This document shows positions 11,781 through 21,930 of a stretch of DNA of 64,000 bases, one piece after another. Under the pieces are notes generated by a model. It worked only from the letters and a program-made list of their open reading frames with translations. It had not been told where the DNA came from and made no database searches. The stretch is from Caprella mutica (Eukaryota > Arthropoda > Malacostraca > Amphipoda > Caprellidae), in assembly GCA_947561585.1 (NCBI GenBank), contig CANNZV010000422.1:248994-312993 (forward strand). Reading direction: 5' to 3'. Position numbers and translations under genes: made by a program. How positions within the stretch are numbered: the first letter of the stretch is position 1; each line of letters begins with the position of its first letter.

Positions 11781-11955
11781 TAGGGTAAGTTATGAGATAT
11801 CAGACAGCTCCAAATTTTCGAGCATGTAAGAAAAAATTATATTATATTATTATTCAAATTTTATATTTATCGGTATCCATGATACCTACAGGACGCAGGT
11901 ATCATGGATACCAATTAAAATAAAAGTTTATGTATTAACACGGAACTTACCCTAA
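11781..11955. mobile_element. Family A element with palindromic core
   Basis: Left end TAGGGTAAGTTATGAGATAT, right end CGGAACTTACCCTA. The core has GGTATCCATGATACC and GGTATCATGGATACC, separated by TACAGGACGCA instead of TGCA. The right arm is partly deleted. Confidence 0.8.
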
Positions 11956-11968
11956 TGATATACGTATG

Positions 11969-12030
11969 TAATAGTGATACATAAACTATCAGGAATAGTG
12001 ATACATAAACTATCAGGAATAGTGATACAT
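11969..12030. repeat. 24-bp repeat, about 2.5 units
   Basis: AATAGTGATACATAAACTAT followed by CAGG, repeated in tandem. Confidence 0.8.
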
Positions 12031-13670
12031 AATTGTATCACTATTTGAAAATAGAGCGAATCATTGAATCTTATGATTTTTTTAATTATTTTATTTAAAA
12101 TGTTAATTAATGAAGTTTAGTTTACTCACCTGTGGAGAGAGGCAGGTAAGAGCTGATGAAGAGGTATGCAGACCAGAAGATGAAGAACGTCGCGTACTTA
12201 CTCATCGTATTGAGTCACTTACTCACTCATAGTAAAAGTCAATAGTAATGAGTAACTGCTAGTGAGTAAACCTTTCTATGTTCATCATTAAATTAAATCT
12301 GCAACAAAATCACTCATTTAAAAATCAAATTCTTAATTAATGGGATTGCCTGCCTTCAGAAAAATAATTTTTATTGATAATCTGTGAGTTCTAAAATTCG
12401 GATAAAATAAAATATTTCTGTTCCTGCTAAAATTTGGCCACTGCAAATAAAAAACGAGTTTTTTATTGAAAAATTAATATTTTAGGAGTAACTTCAACGC
12501 AAGATGAACCGTGTCAAAATTTTCCTTACTGAGATAATAGAAGATGCATTTGAAAGACTTGCTCTACGAATTAACATAGCTAGATATATTTGAAGGGAAA
12601 TGTTTCTTTACAAGTTATTTGGAAAAATGCTTATTTTCAAATTCTGGTACCTATAGTTTTTTTAAATTCAAATACCTAAAAAAATTGATAACTAATTATA
12701 GAGCACCTCAACCTCTATCAAATGAACCTTGCCACGTCTCTCCAAGTAAAAAATTGATACCGATGAAGTAGCATCAAAAAGTAGCGTTCATCAAAAAACA
12801 ATTTTTCAGGAGACAAAAACATAATTTTGCAAGAGAATAAAACATCTCTACCTTCAGGTCATCTCGCTCTAGATTCTAGAAGGATGTCACTTATACAAGC
12901 GACACATTCTCTCGTATAAAAGTCAGTGCGGCACTGATTTCCTATTGGAGCCTAGAATTTAAGGGTGGTTGATTTCCCCCCAAATTAACTTCCAACTCCC
13001 CCCCAGGGGTGTGGAAGAGCGGATGGATTCCTAGCCACTCCTCCACTTTTCACTCTCACTGCACGCGTTACAGACTAGCTATGACTGTAATTATTACACG
13101 GTATATATTACACACTTATACGTTTTTTTCAGGCGAATACAATTTTTTTTTTGAGACATGCCTTTTCTAAATTAAAAAGTTCGAGTCACAATACTGTGAT
13201 ATATCACTGTTACACTCACTGTAGAGTGTGAGTCAGAGTATATATCACTGCTCTGCTCACTGTGAGGTACTAATCATATGTAAATAGTGATTTGTCATTC
13301 ACGTAGATAGATTAATGAGTTACAGTGTTGGATGACTCCCCCTGTGACATGACAACGGTTTGCAGACGAGTATTTTCTTACGCTCAATTGGTTAAGATGA
13401 ATAGTTAAATAGGGAGTAAGATGAATAGTTAAATAGGGACACGGTGGGTATGATGTGTAGATAGTACAGTGGTACATGCATTGATGGATAGACTAATTGA
13501 TAGGCACAGGACTTACAAAAATATCAGTTAGTTATGACAAGATAAACATTATGTGTAAGAAGAGAGTTTGGTGATTAATTCTTTAATAGCAAACACGTAA
13601 AAAAATAGCTATTGATGGATATTTGAAATAGATACAGTATTCTAATTATATTATATACTGATATGTTGGG
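12031..13670. other. Spacer without a supportable gene
   Basis: Minor structure only: a paired CACTG / CTCACTGT motif at 13195-13275 and a 2-copy AAGATGAATAGTTAAATAGG repeat at 13390-13438. A GC-richer patch at 12950-13070 has no open frame worth calling. Confidence 0.35.
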
Positions 13671-13733
13671 CCATAGCAGATTGAATACCCGGTTAAATCT
13701 TCTATGGCCCCACCATATATCTTTCTTAGAGGG
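13671..13733. repeat. Inverted pair of the 34-bp minisatellite core
   Basis: GGGCCATAGCAGATT is followed about 15 bp later by AATCTTCTATGGCCCCACC on the opposite strand. The core is the one amplified at 8735-9043. Confidence 0.7.
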
Positions 13734-13931
13734 TATAGCCTGGTGCTCTTTCTGAAGGTGCCTCTATTCCGCCTCTATCTCTTAATTAGAAGCAAAGTTT
13801 ACTACCAATCAGTACCGACTGAACAACTAAATCACATGTCAACAACACGGTTAATACACCGGGGACACAGACTCCCACTATCGAGCTTAAAACGAGTCTT
13901 CACAAGCGCCACCAGTGCCAGTGTGAACAGG

Positions 13932-14138
13932 TAGGGTAAGTTCTTAATTATAGATCAGGACCACATTTTCGGACACGTAAGAAAAAATTATATAATAATA
14001 TCTTTTTAAATTGGTATCCATGATACCTGCAGGTATCATGGATACCAATTGAAATAAAAATTGAATAATTATTATTATATATTTTTTTCTTACGTGTCCG
14101 AAAATGTGGACCTGACCGATAATTAAGAACTTACCCTA
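13932..14138. mobile_element. Family A element, near-perfect hairpin
   Basis: Left arm TAGGGTAAGTTCTTAATTAT, CCACATTTTCGGACACGTAA. The right arm is its reverse complement, ending TTAAGAACTTACCCTA. At the centre, GGTATCCATGATACC, TGCA and GGTATCATGGATACC form a perfect 34-bp palindrome. TTTTCGGACACG differs from both main subtypes, and the change is present on both arms. Confidence 0.9.
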
Positions 14139-14922
14139 AGTCATTCACACGAGTCATTACTAAAATAACATTTTTTACAACTTTAAAATTTTGAGTAGAC
14201 TTCTATTCAATATTTTTATGGTTACGTATATGCAAAATAAATGAAAATAGGTATAATTAGTTACATTCAATTTATAACGGTTAGAAGACACATCTGTAAA
14301 TAGCAAAGAAAGTAATCGTTCACTTAGATTAAATCTAGCGAAACTTCTCTCTTTTTTGGGCATGATACATTGTAGAGGAAGCGAATAATGTAAAAATGAA
14401 TTAACAACAATTACAAACTTAAAACATCTACTAAAATAAATTAATTGAAAAACCAAACATAACAGTAATAAAAAAATATAATAATGATAATAATAAAAGT
14501 AGAACATAAAATAAATTTAGCTTGAATAAAGTACTGTAAAGATATATACATTTTTTGCTGTTATTTTACACAAATATCAAAGAAAACCTTTAAATTAATT
14601 CTTTTTCATTATCTTATTTGTATATACATTAATTATAGCTATATAATAAATAGCAAGCGATACATCACTTCATTTCAAATGATTCACAACGTGTGTTTTT
14701 ACTATCTTTTCAAAGAAGACTGTTCAATCATTATTCAGTACATTAAATAACACTCGTCGACACATAGTGCATGGGTAGCTAATATATATATATTGTCATA
14801 GCTCTAATTATTGTAGCAATATACCTCAGTCACTTATAGCTGCCAACTATTCAATCAGTATAGCAAGTAAATATAGAACAAACACAAGCGTCACATTCAA
14901 AAAAATTAATTAAATATAAATA
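14139..14922. other. AT-rich spacer, nothing seen
   Basis: The minus-strand open frame in 14175-14507 is low-complexity Phe/Tyr/Leu sequence typical of AT-rich noncoding DNA. Confidence 0.45.
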
Positions 14923-15775
14923 CAGGCAGAGAAGTTTTTTATGTGTTATTTGTAAAGTTGATATTGTATCATGGATACCTTAGAAAAAATAATTAATATG
15001 TAAATAAGGGTAAAAAAATAGGTGCTATTTGTAAAGATAATACCGTATCATGGATACCTGAAAAGAAATATAATTAAAATGTAAATAAAGGTAGAGAAAA
15101 AAGGTGTTATATGTAAAATAAATATCGTATCATGGATACCTTTAAAATAACTAATGATATTAAAATGTAAATAAAGGTAGAGAAAATAGGTGTCATATGT
15201 AAAATAAATATCGTATCATGGATACCTTTAAAATAACTAATGATATTAAAATGTAAATAAAGGTAGAGAAAATAGGTGTCATATGTAAAATAAATACCGT
15301 ATCATGGATACCTTTAAAATAACTAATGATATTAAAATGTAAATAAAGGTAGAGAAAATAGGTGTCATATGTAAAATAAATATCGTATCATGGATACCTT
15401 TAAAATAACTAATGATATTAAAATGTAAATAAAGGTAGAGAAAATAGGTGTCATATGTAAAATAAATATCGTATCATGGATACCTTTAAAATAACTAATG
15501 ATATTAAAATGTAAATAAAGGTAGAGAAAATAGGTGTCATATGTAAAATAAATATCGTATCATGGATACCTTTAAAATAACTAATGATATTAAAATGTAA
15601 ATAAAGGTAGAGAAAATAGGTGTCATATGTAAAATAAATATCGTATCATGGATACCTTTAAAATAACTAATGATATTAAAATGTAAATAAAGGTAGAGAA
15701 AATAGGTGTTATATGTAAAATAAATATCGTATCATGGATACCTTTAAAATAACTAATGATATTAAAATGTAAATA
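14923..15775. repeat. 86-bp satellite array, about 10 units
   Basis: Each unit contains CGTATCATGGATACCTTTAA, AATAACTAATGATATTAAAA and AGGTAGAGAAAATAGGTGTC. The central units are almost identical; the first two are the most diverged. Every unit has one copy of the ATCATGGATACC half-module found at the centre of family A elements. Confidence 0.97.
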
Positions 15776-16922
15776 ATTCACTCGACGAAAACTCAACCGT
15801 AAATTATTATACCATTAAATAAAAACACCCCACAGTTTATCGTCTATCGTCAGACATAACTAACGAAAACCGACGATGATTTATCGCTGAAACTAACGAT
15901 AATCACTGAATATTTATCGTATTGGCCTTAGCAGATAATCTAGCGATTAGAATTTTGTAGCAATAAACTGCAAATGAGTTAATGGTAGTAGAACAGTAAA
16001 GAATTGGGGTAATACGTTATTGTCAAGCCAATATTTGTTTTTCTCTTGGTGAAATAGGGTGATTGCATGGCTTGTGAATGACTTAAGCAGAAGGGTATAA
16101 CGGAGGTTGAACAGTTCATTTACTGGGGTTAAACAATCAGCGGTAAGAAGAAATTACTGAAAAAAACTGAATTAATTGAATTTTACAAAAAGTATCAGAA
16201 TCAGAGTACATAATTTTTTTAAATTACTTAAATTGAATCACAGTTAATGTTAGCTTTAATATTATGAGGAAATGGAAAAGATTAAATAAAGCATATTTAC
16301 TTGTTACACTTCCACTATTAGTTGTAACTAACTGCTAATAAATGATAAAATCAATGATTATTAAGAGTCATCCATCAAAATATCAATAGAAAAATAGTTG
16401 ATGTTAACATTACCATATTAAATACACTAAACATCTAACTAACCAATGACGATAAATTTCAGCAGGTCGTTATTATACTTCATCCAAAGGAAAAAATCAC
16501 CTCTTAATGTACGATAGCCCCACCATAACTTTCTCTGGGTAATATTTCGCTACGGATAATACTATCATCATGTATCATATATACCATATTTCTATCACGT
16601 ATCATAGCTACCATACACTTCAGTTACGTATCGCAGATACCATATACTTCAGGTAAGTATCGTAGATACCCCACTTTCATCAGCCAGCATATTTTCTAGA
16701 GAAAGGAGTCAATCTCTGTAAACAAGAGACTCAAAGAAGTCACGAATCGTATGACCCAGTGGTTTGCTAACCATCTGAGTCACTTCCTCTGCCAGCACTA
16801 ATTCTCAGTACTCATCAGCACGACCAGATTAACCAGCACCAAAAAACTAATCAGCAGACTGCAACCATCCTTAACCAGCTGCTGGGGGAATTAATGTCAT
16901 GTGATGTACCTATAGAGGTGTA
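15776..16922. other. Spacer with decayed GTATC/GATACC units
   Basis: At about 16565-16680 there are four or five degenerate units of the form GTATC-N-GATACC (GTATCATATATACC, GTATCATAGCTACC, GTATCGCAGATACC, GTATCGTAGATACC). At about 16513-16538 GCCCCACCATAACTTTCTCT is an isolated copy of the 34-bp array core. No gene was seen. Confidence 0.5.
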
Positions 16923-17152
16923 TGTACGGACATTTCGTCGAAAGGACATTTCGAAGATGAATTTTCGTGAAGGGGATATTGATATACTCAACATGAATGG
17001 CCGTTATGTAGTTTGTTGCATCCGCTAGTTTGTTGTACTGCACACTTCATTATTTTTTATTGACCTGACGGGGGTTGGGGGGGGGGGGCATTTTTCGATA
17101 CTTCGTCGACGTAACGTCCTGTCGACAAAATGTCTTTTGACAAAACGTCTAG
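16923..17152. mobile_element. Inverted-repeat element with GACATTTCGTCG termini
   Basis: The left side has GGACATTTCGTCGAAAGGAC then ATTTCG. The right side carries the inverted, diverged counterpart (GTCGACAAAATGTCTTTTGA then CAAAACGTC). The poly-G repeat (17007-17095) lies between the arms, probably as an insertion. The termini resemble those of DNA transposons in several invertebrates, from general knowledge only. Confidence 0.5.
17007..17095. repeat. Interspersed repeat ending in a poly-G tract, copy 2
   Basis: Same sequence as 9528-9632: GTAGTTTGTTGCATCCGC, TAGTTTGTTGTA, GACCTGACGGGGG, then a G run. Confidence 0.65.
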
Positions 17153-17180
17153 CATTAAACTAAGCTATTTTATTGTACCA

Positions 17181-17310
17181 CCTATCACTGATAGTGTTCT
17201 ATCACCTATCACTGGTAGTGATCTATCACCTATCACTGGTAGTGTTCTATCACCTATCACTGGTAGTGTTCTATCACCTATCACTGGTAGTGATCTATCA
17301 CCTATAACTG
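17181..17310. repeat. 24-bp minisatellite, about 5.5 units
   Basis: Unit CCTATCACTGGTAGTGTTCT followed by ATCA. Each unit contains the small dyad ATCACTGGTAGTGAT, so single units can form hairpins. Both strands stay open because the period is a multiple of 3. Confidence 0.92.
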
Positions 17311-17629
17311 CACCCCTTCGAATCACAGGTTGTTTATTTTTAGCGTGCAGTATGGCTACACTATCACACAAACAAACAGACAGAATAAATAAACAGCGTG
17401 AGTGACAGATAAGCGTGAGCATCACGCTAATTGAGATCATACTGACCGTAGAATGCCACTAGCGTGAATGTCTCGACAACCAATAACACTAACTTAGAAC
17501 AACAAGGTTAGCATCTCTAGATTCATTTGTACGATGAATACAAAAAAAACATCATTGAAAGAAAATCATCAGTGAAAAATCATTTTGTAAAGAAAAAACA
17601 TTGAACTGTAAATTTATTGTACATAAGTT

Positions 17630-17829
17630 GTAAATATAATATAAGAAAGAAAAAAGCGATATAATTATTATTATTTAGTTTGTATCCATGATACTTGCAG
17701 GTATCATGGATACCAACTAAAATAATATTTATATCGCTTTTTTTAATATTCTCGTGTAAAAAGTAGGAGGAGCTTAGCAAAAAGTGGGGTGGAAAGACTT
17801 AAAAAACCCTACGTGTGTACGGCCCTTTA
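17630..17829. mobile_element. Family B hairpin element, left arm truncated
   Basis: The right half is complete: AAGTAGGAGGAGCTTAGCAA, then ACCCTACGTGTGTACGGCCC. The left half begins only at AATATAAGAAAGAAAAAAGC. The core has GTATCCATGATACTTGCAGG and TATCATGGATACC, the same palindromic module as family A. The full copy is at 25025-25275. Confidence 0.8.
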
Positions 17830-18109
17830 AAATATTCTCCCTCCCCACCCCACGTTCATATCAAATCCATAACATGCTAATGCTGAGTGCGACAGTGGTG
17901 GTCTGAGACATGATGAATTGAGTCAAATAAAGCAAAGCCATTATCCTTTGATGACTCGTTAGATGAGTCAAACTAATATGGCTACAGTGAGCCATTGTAA
18001 CGACAATCATCGCTACACAATACTTTCTACCTCATCCATCAGTGTAACAATAAAGAATATTAAGATGTAGCAAAGCACTCAAGACAATGCTCTACATACA
18101 GTTAGTTGA

Positions 18110-18229
18110 ATCCTCTATAGTGAAAGGGAATTTTCTTTAGTCCGTCAAGAATGGCAGATTAGAGAAAATTTGTTCACTATAGAGGCTACTTCCTTACTCA
18201 TGGCACTACATTCACTATAGAGGATTCCT
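18110..18229. repeat. Short inverted-repeat element (about 120 bp)
   Basis: GAATCCTCTATAGTGAA at the left is inverted at the right as TTCACTATAGAGGATTCC. A third, internal TTCACTATAGAGG copy sits near 18172. Confidence 0.65.
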
Positions 18230-18263
18230 TTATATTGGAGTTCTATCGTATGGTAACATATTA

Positions 18264-18627
18264 TACCGTATCATAGATACAGCATCTTGATCTAAAGATT
18301 TAAGGTATCCATGATACCATATCAAACTCATACCGCATCATAGATACAGCATCTTGATCTAAAGATCTAAGGTATCCATGATACCATATCATACCGTATC
18401 ATAGATACAGCATCTTAATCTAAAGATTTAAGGTATCCATGATACCATATCAAACTCATACCGTATCATAGATACACCATCTTGATCCAAAGATTCAAGG
18501 TATCCATGATACCATATCAAACTCATACCGTATCATAGATACACCATCTTGATCCAAAGATTCAAGGTATCCATGATACCATACTATACCGTATCATAGA
18601 TACACCATCTTGATCCAAAGATTAAGT
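18264..18627. repeat. 61/67-bp array built from the GATACC module
   Basis: About six units, each with ACCGTATCATAGATACA, CATCTTGATCTAAAGATTT and GGTATCCATGATACCATATC. Some units carry an extra AAACTCAT, giving the longer period. Each unit holds both a GTATCATAGATAC and a GGTATCCATGATACC dyad. Confidence 0.9.
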
Positions 18628-18820
18628 CAATTAGGGTAAAAGGTAGTTACTTTAGCGTGTAAATGGTGCATCAAGAAGCTCCAGATTGGCACACATTCCA
18701 CAGATAGTTTGGCTAAGTATTTAGTGTGGTAGGAGTGATAGACTATCTATTATGGCAGTTACAAACGCACACCAGTAACCCTCAACACATTAAATCAGGT
18801 GAAATAGAACAGACATGCTG

Positions 18821-18993
18821 TAGGGTAAGTTCCGAATTATCGATCAGTTTCAAATCTTCGGTCATATAAGAAAAACCAATATAGTAATAGTTATTTCACT
18901 AGGATTGGTTGAGTAAAATTATTATTATTATATTGTTTTTTTCTTATATGACCGAAGATGTGGAACTGACCGATAATTCGGAACTTAGCCTAG
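18821..18993. mobile_element. Family A hairpin element
   Basis: Left end TAGGGTAAGTTCCGAATTAT with CTTCGGTCATATAAG; right end TATATGACCGAAGATGTGG, then CGGAACTTAGCCTA. The centre lacks the palindromic module. Confidence 0.88.
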
Positions 18994-19422
18994 ACCAGAC
19001 AAATGCACACTCGTAGAATTTAAGCTATAATTGCCATTAAATTAGACAAATTATAGTCTAAAGTCAACACTGCAGACAGATTAAATAATAGGTCATTATA
19101 AAGCAAGACGAAAAGGGTAATTAAAGGCATTTACTTGCCCATAGTGTCTACAGTAGCATCAGCCAACTATTTGGCAGGTGCCCGTGCCCGTATAATCCCG
19201 TAGATATTTAAATACGGCGGCGGAAAGAGCAACAATGTGATAAATGACTAATAATGCCCAATGAGACGAATTGAGAGGCTAAAAATGGTGTGGGGGAAGA
19301 CTTTATGACATGTTTGGATTAACCAGTTAGTGAATATTGAACAGGAGATCAGTGAGAGTAAACAACATGGGGAGAGTACTGTCTGTCATTTCGATGTACA
19401 GTGATAGCATGTTAGAGTAGAA

Positions 19423-19565
19423 GGGTAAGTTACGAATTATCGGTCGGTTTCACATCTTCGGTCACATCAGAAATAAGCTATATAAAAATTAAATAATAAT
19501 AATTATATCGTGTTTTCTTATATGATCGAAGATGTGAAACCGACCGATAATTCGCAGCTTACCCT
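19423..19565. mobile_element. Family A hairpin element, short
   Basis: Left end GGGTAAGTTACGAATTATCG, right end GATAATTCGCAGCTTACCCT. Arms of about 50 bp with an AT-rich loop. Confidence 0.88.
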
Positions 19566-19962
19566 GTAGTGATTATTTTTATCACGGTTTACTAATTTTA
19601 ATTCACAAAAAGAAATTTCAATAAATATAATGATTGTAGATATTTTATAAATGGTCTGAATACAGGATGTTAAATTTCTACGTACTATATCTGATAGTAC
19701 GTATAAAGTCATTCAGAAATTAATTATAATAAACTATTTTTAATGTTTAATTTGAGGAAAATTAATTAATATTAATATGTATTAATATTGATGATAGTAC
19801 ATATATGATATAATTGTAAAATATATCATCATTATTAGAATATTCTAGAGAATAATAGCAAAGTAGTTGGCAATAGAATACAAATTATATTATAAAAAAA
19901 TTGACCAAAATTAAATATTAGTATTTACATATAATGAAATAAAATATATATAATTCTCATCT
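19566..19962. other. AT-rich spacer, nothing seen
   Basis: Very AT-rich; no supportable feature. Confidence 0.45.
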
Positions 19963-20079
19963 AGGGTAAGTTCACAGTTATCGGGCGGTTCAACATTTTC
20001 GATAATAATAAAAAGTTGAATAATAATTACCTATTTTTCTTATATGATCGAAAGTGCGGCACTGTCCGATAACTCTGAT
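19963..20079. mobile_element. Family A element, TTTTCGAT subtype, short
   Basis: Left AGGGTAAGTTCACAGTTATC, ACATTTTCGATAATA; right TTATATGATCGAAAGTGCGG, CTGTCCGATAACTCTG. Confidence 0.8.
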
Positions 20080-20859
20080 TTTGTTCTTGAAACAGAAGAT
20101 ATCATTTAATATAAATTCAATGAATTATCTAAGATTTTCTCAGAGTAGAGCTAAATCCGCAGAGTCAATACTTTAACTAAACTGGTTGTTTTCTTTTCAA
20201 TCAGGTTGGTTCAGGTAGGTAATTAATTGCAACCTCAGGTGTACTCGAAGACAATGTTGTAGACATCTGATACCTTCAACTACTGCTCTTTTTACTACAC
20301 AATCAATACGATAATGTAAATAAAAAATATAATACAAGGATATTTATTGAAATAAATCGTATAAAATTGATTTTTCATTATTAAGACTATATTTAAAATC
20401 GTAATAGTAAATAAGTGAACATAATTGTTAATATTAATTAAATATACAAGTTTTATATAATTATTAATACAATATTAAATTACATACTGAGTTCACTATA
20501 CAAATAGTCTTTTTAACTCAAATGAGTTTGTTGTATATAATAGAAAATAAGCCTCTATAAAAAAGTTACTAAACATAACATGAAATTTATACCATAGTGA
20601 AAGTAACTTTTTGTTGTTGTACCTAACGGTTTGACAAAGTACTAATTAAGAGACTATTTAATTCAGAAGGTATATTTCAGAGACTACCCAGGACTACCCA
20701 GTTGTTGAGTTTAATAACAGTGTCATTATTCAATGAAAGGGCCCGTGCAATTTAAGAGTAATTGCATCCCCTAACTAACTTTGACCAGCAGAACAATATA
20801 AGGAAATGAACTGAATGCTTAACTTGACGCGACAGCAACACAACATGTGACAGAGCATT
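20080..20859. other. AT-rich spacer, nothing seen
   Basis: No supportable gene, RNA or repeat. Confidence 0.4.
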
Positions 20860-21044
20860 TAGGCTAACTTACGAATTATCGGTCAGTTCACATCTTCGGT
20901 CGTATAAGAAAGACCTATACAATAATAATTTAACTTTTAGGTTTATGGATACATATTTAAATATAAATTAAATAATTATTATAATATAGTTTTTTCTACA
21001 TGACCGAAGATGTGAAACTAACCGATAATTCGTAACTTGCCCTA
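20860..21044. mobile_element. Family A hairpin element
   Basis: Left AGGCTAACTTACGAATTATC with CTTCGGTCGTATAAG; right CATGACCGAAGATGTGAAAC, then TTCGTAACTTGCCCTA. Confidence 0.87.
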
Positions 21045-21733
21045 TGTGAAGATTTTTAGGCTAGGTTATATGAATTTAAATAATTCAATAAAATTAATAC
21101 TATATATGGATGTCTAAAATTTGAATTTTTATAAGTTAATCCTTATTAGAATTCATCAAATAATAATAGAAACAAAACTGAAAATAACTTCCATAATTGA
21201 GACTAAAAAAATAGATTTTTTTTAAATTATTTATATACAGACAAAAAGTTTTTAAATTTTGCTATTATCAACTTGACCATTTAAAGTTAGTGATGGGGTT
21301 GGGGGGGTTGATTGGGTTGATATAGATGGGTTGTACCGTTAAGGGGACAACCTCTCCCATGGGAGTGGCTAGGTCATTAGAGTCTAAATAAGGGGGCAAG
21401 GGGGTAATTAAGGTAATTATCAGGTACTGTACTTAAGTCTTTTCTCCAAAGAACTGTACGGAAGTAGAGCATAGAGTAGCTACCCAAATGGAGCATTTCA
21501 TTTTTGTTTTTTTAAGTAGTCAAGTATAATTTAAGACGAATATACCGAATTAAAATTCATATTAGTAATTAAAATTACGAAGAAATATGGTTAAATGAAA
21601 TAAATCAAATATGTTGAAACAACATTTAAATACCTACATGATTAACATAATAATATATATTAATTATCAGATGCATTTCACGCTAATAAAATATTTTAAA
21701 AATTCAAAACAATAGTTCACATTAAAATTTATG
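21045..21733. other. Spacer, no gene seen
   Basis: A G-rich patch at 21290-21410 (GGGGTTGGGGGGGTTGA) is the only compositional feature. Confidence 0.4.
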
Positions 21734-21930
21734 TAGGGTAAGTTACGAATTATATGTCAGTTTCACATTTTCGGTCATATAAGAAAAAATGATATAATAA
21801 TAATTATTATTTAATTTATATTTTAATTGGCATCATGGATACCAATAAAAAATTATTATTATATCGTATTTTTATTATATGACTGAAGATGTGAAACTGA
21901 CAGATAATTCGTAACTTCTTCTACTACCCT
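21734..21930. mobile_element. Family A hairpin element
   Basis: Left TAGGGTAAGTTACGAATTAT, TTTTCGGTCATATAAG; right TATATGACTGAAGATGTGAA, then TTCGTAACTTC. One GGCATCATGGATACC half-module survives in the core. Confidence 0.87.

Noticed and set aside
13932..14138. Perfect hairpin considered as an RNA gene or terminator
   Set aside because: The same termini recur about 25 times with different loops, which fits a mobile element.
14175..14507. 110-codon Phe/Tyr/Leu-rich frame
   Set aside because: Low-complexity product of AT-rich DNA, no context.
17130..17440. Paired 91-codon open frames on both strands
   Set aside because: Mostly made of the 24-bp array, with no family signature.
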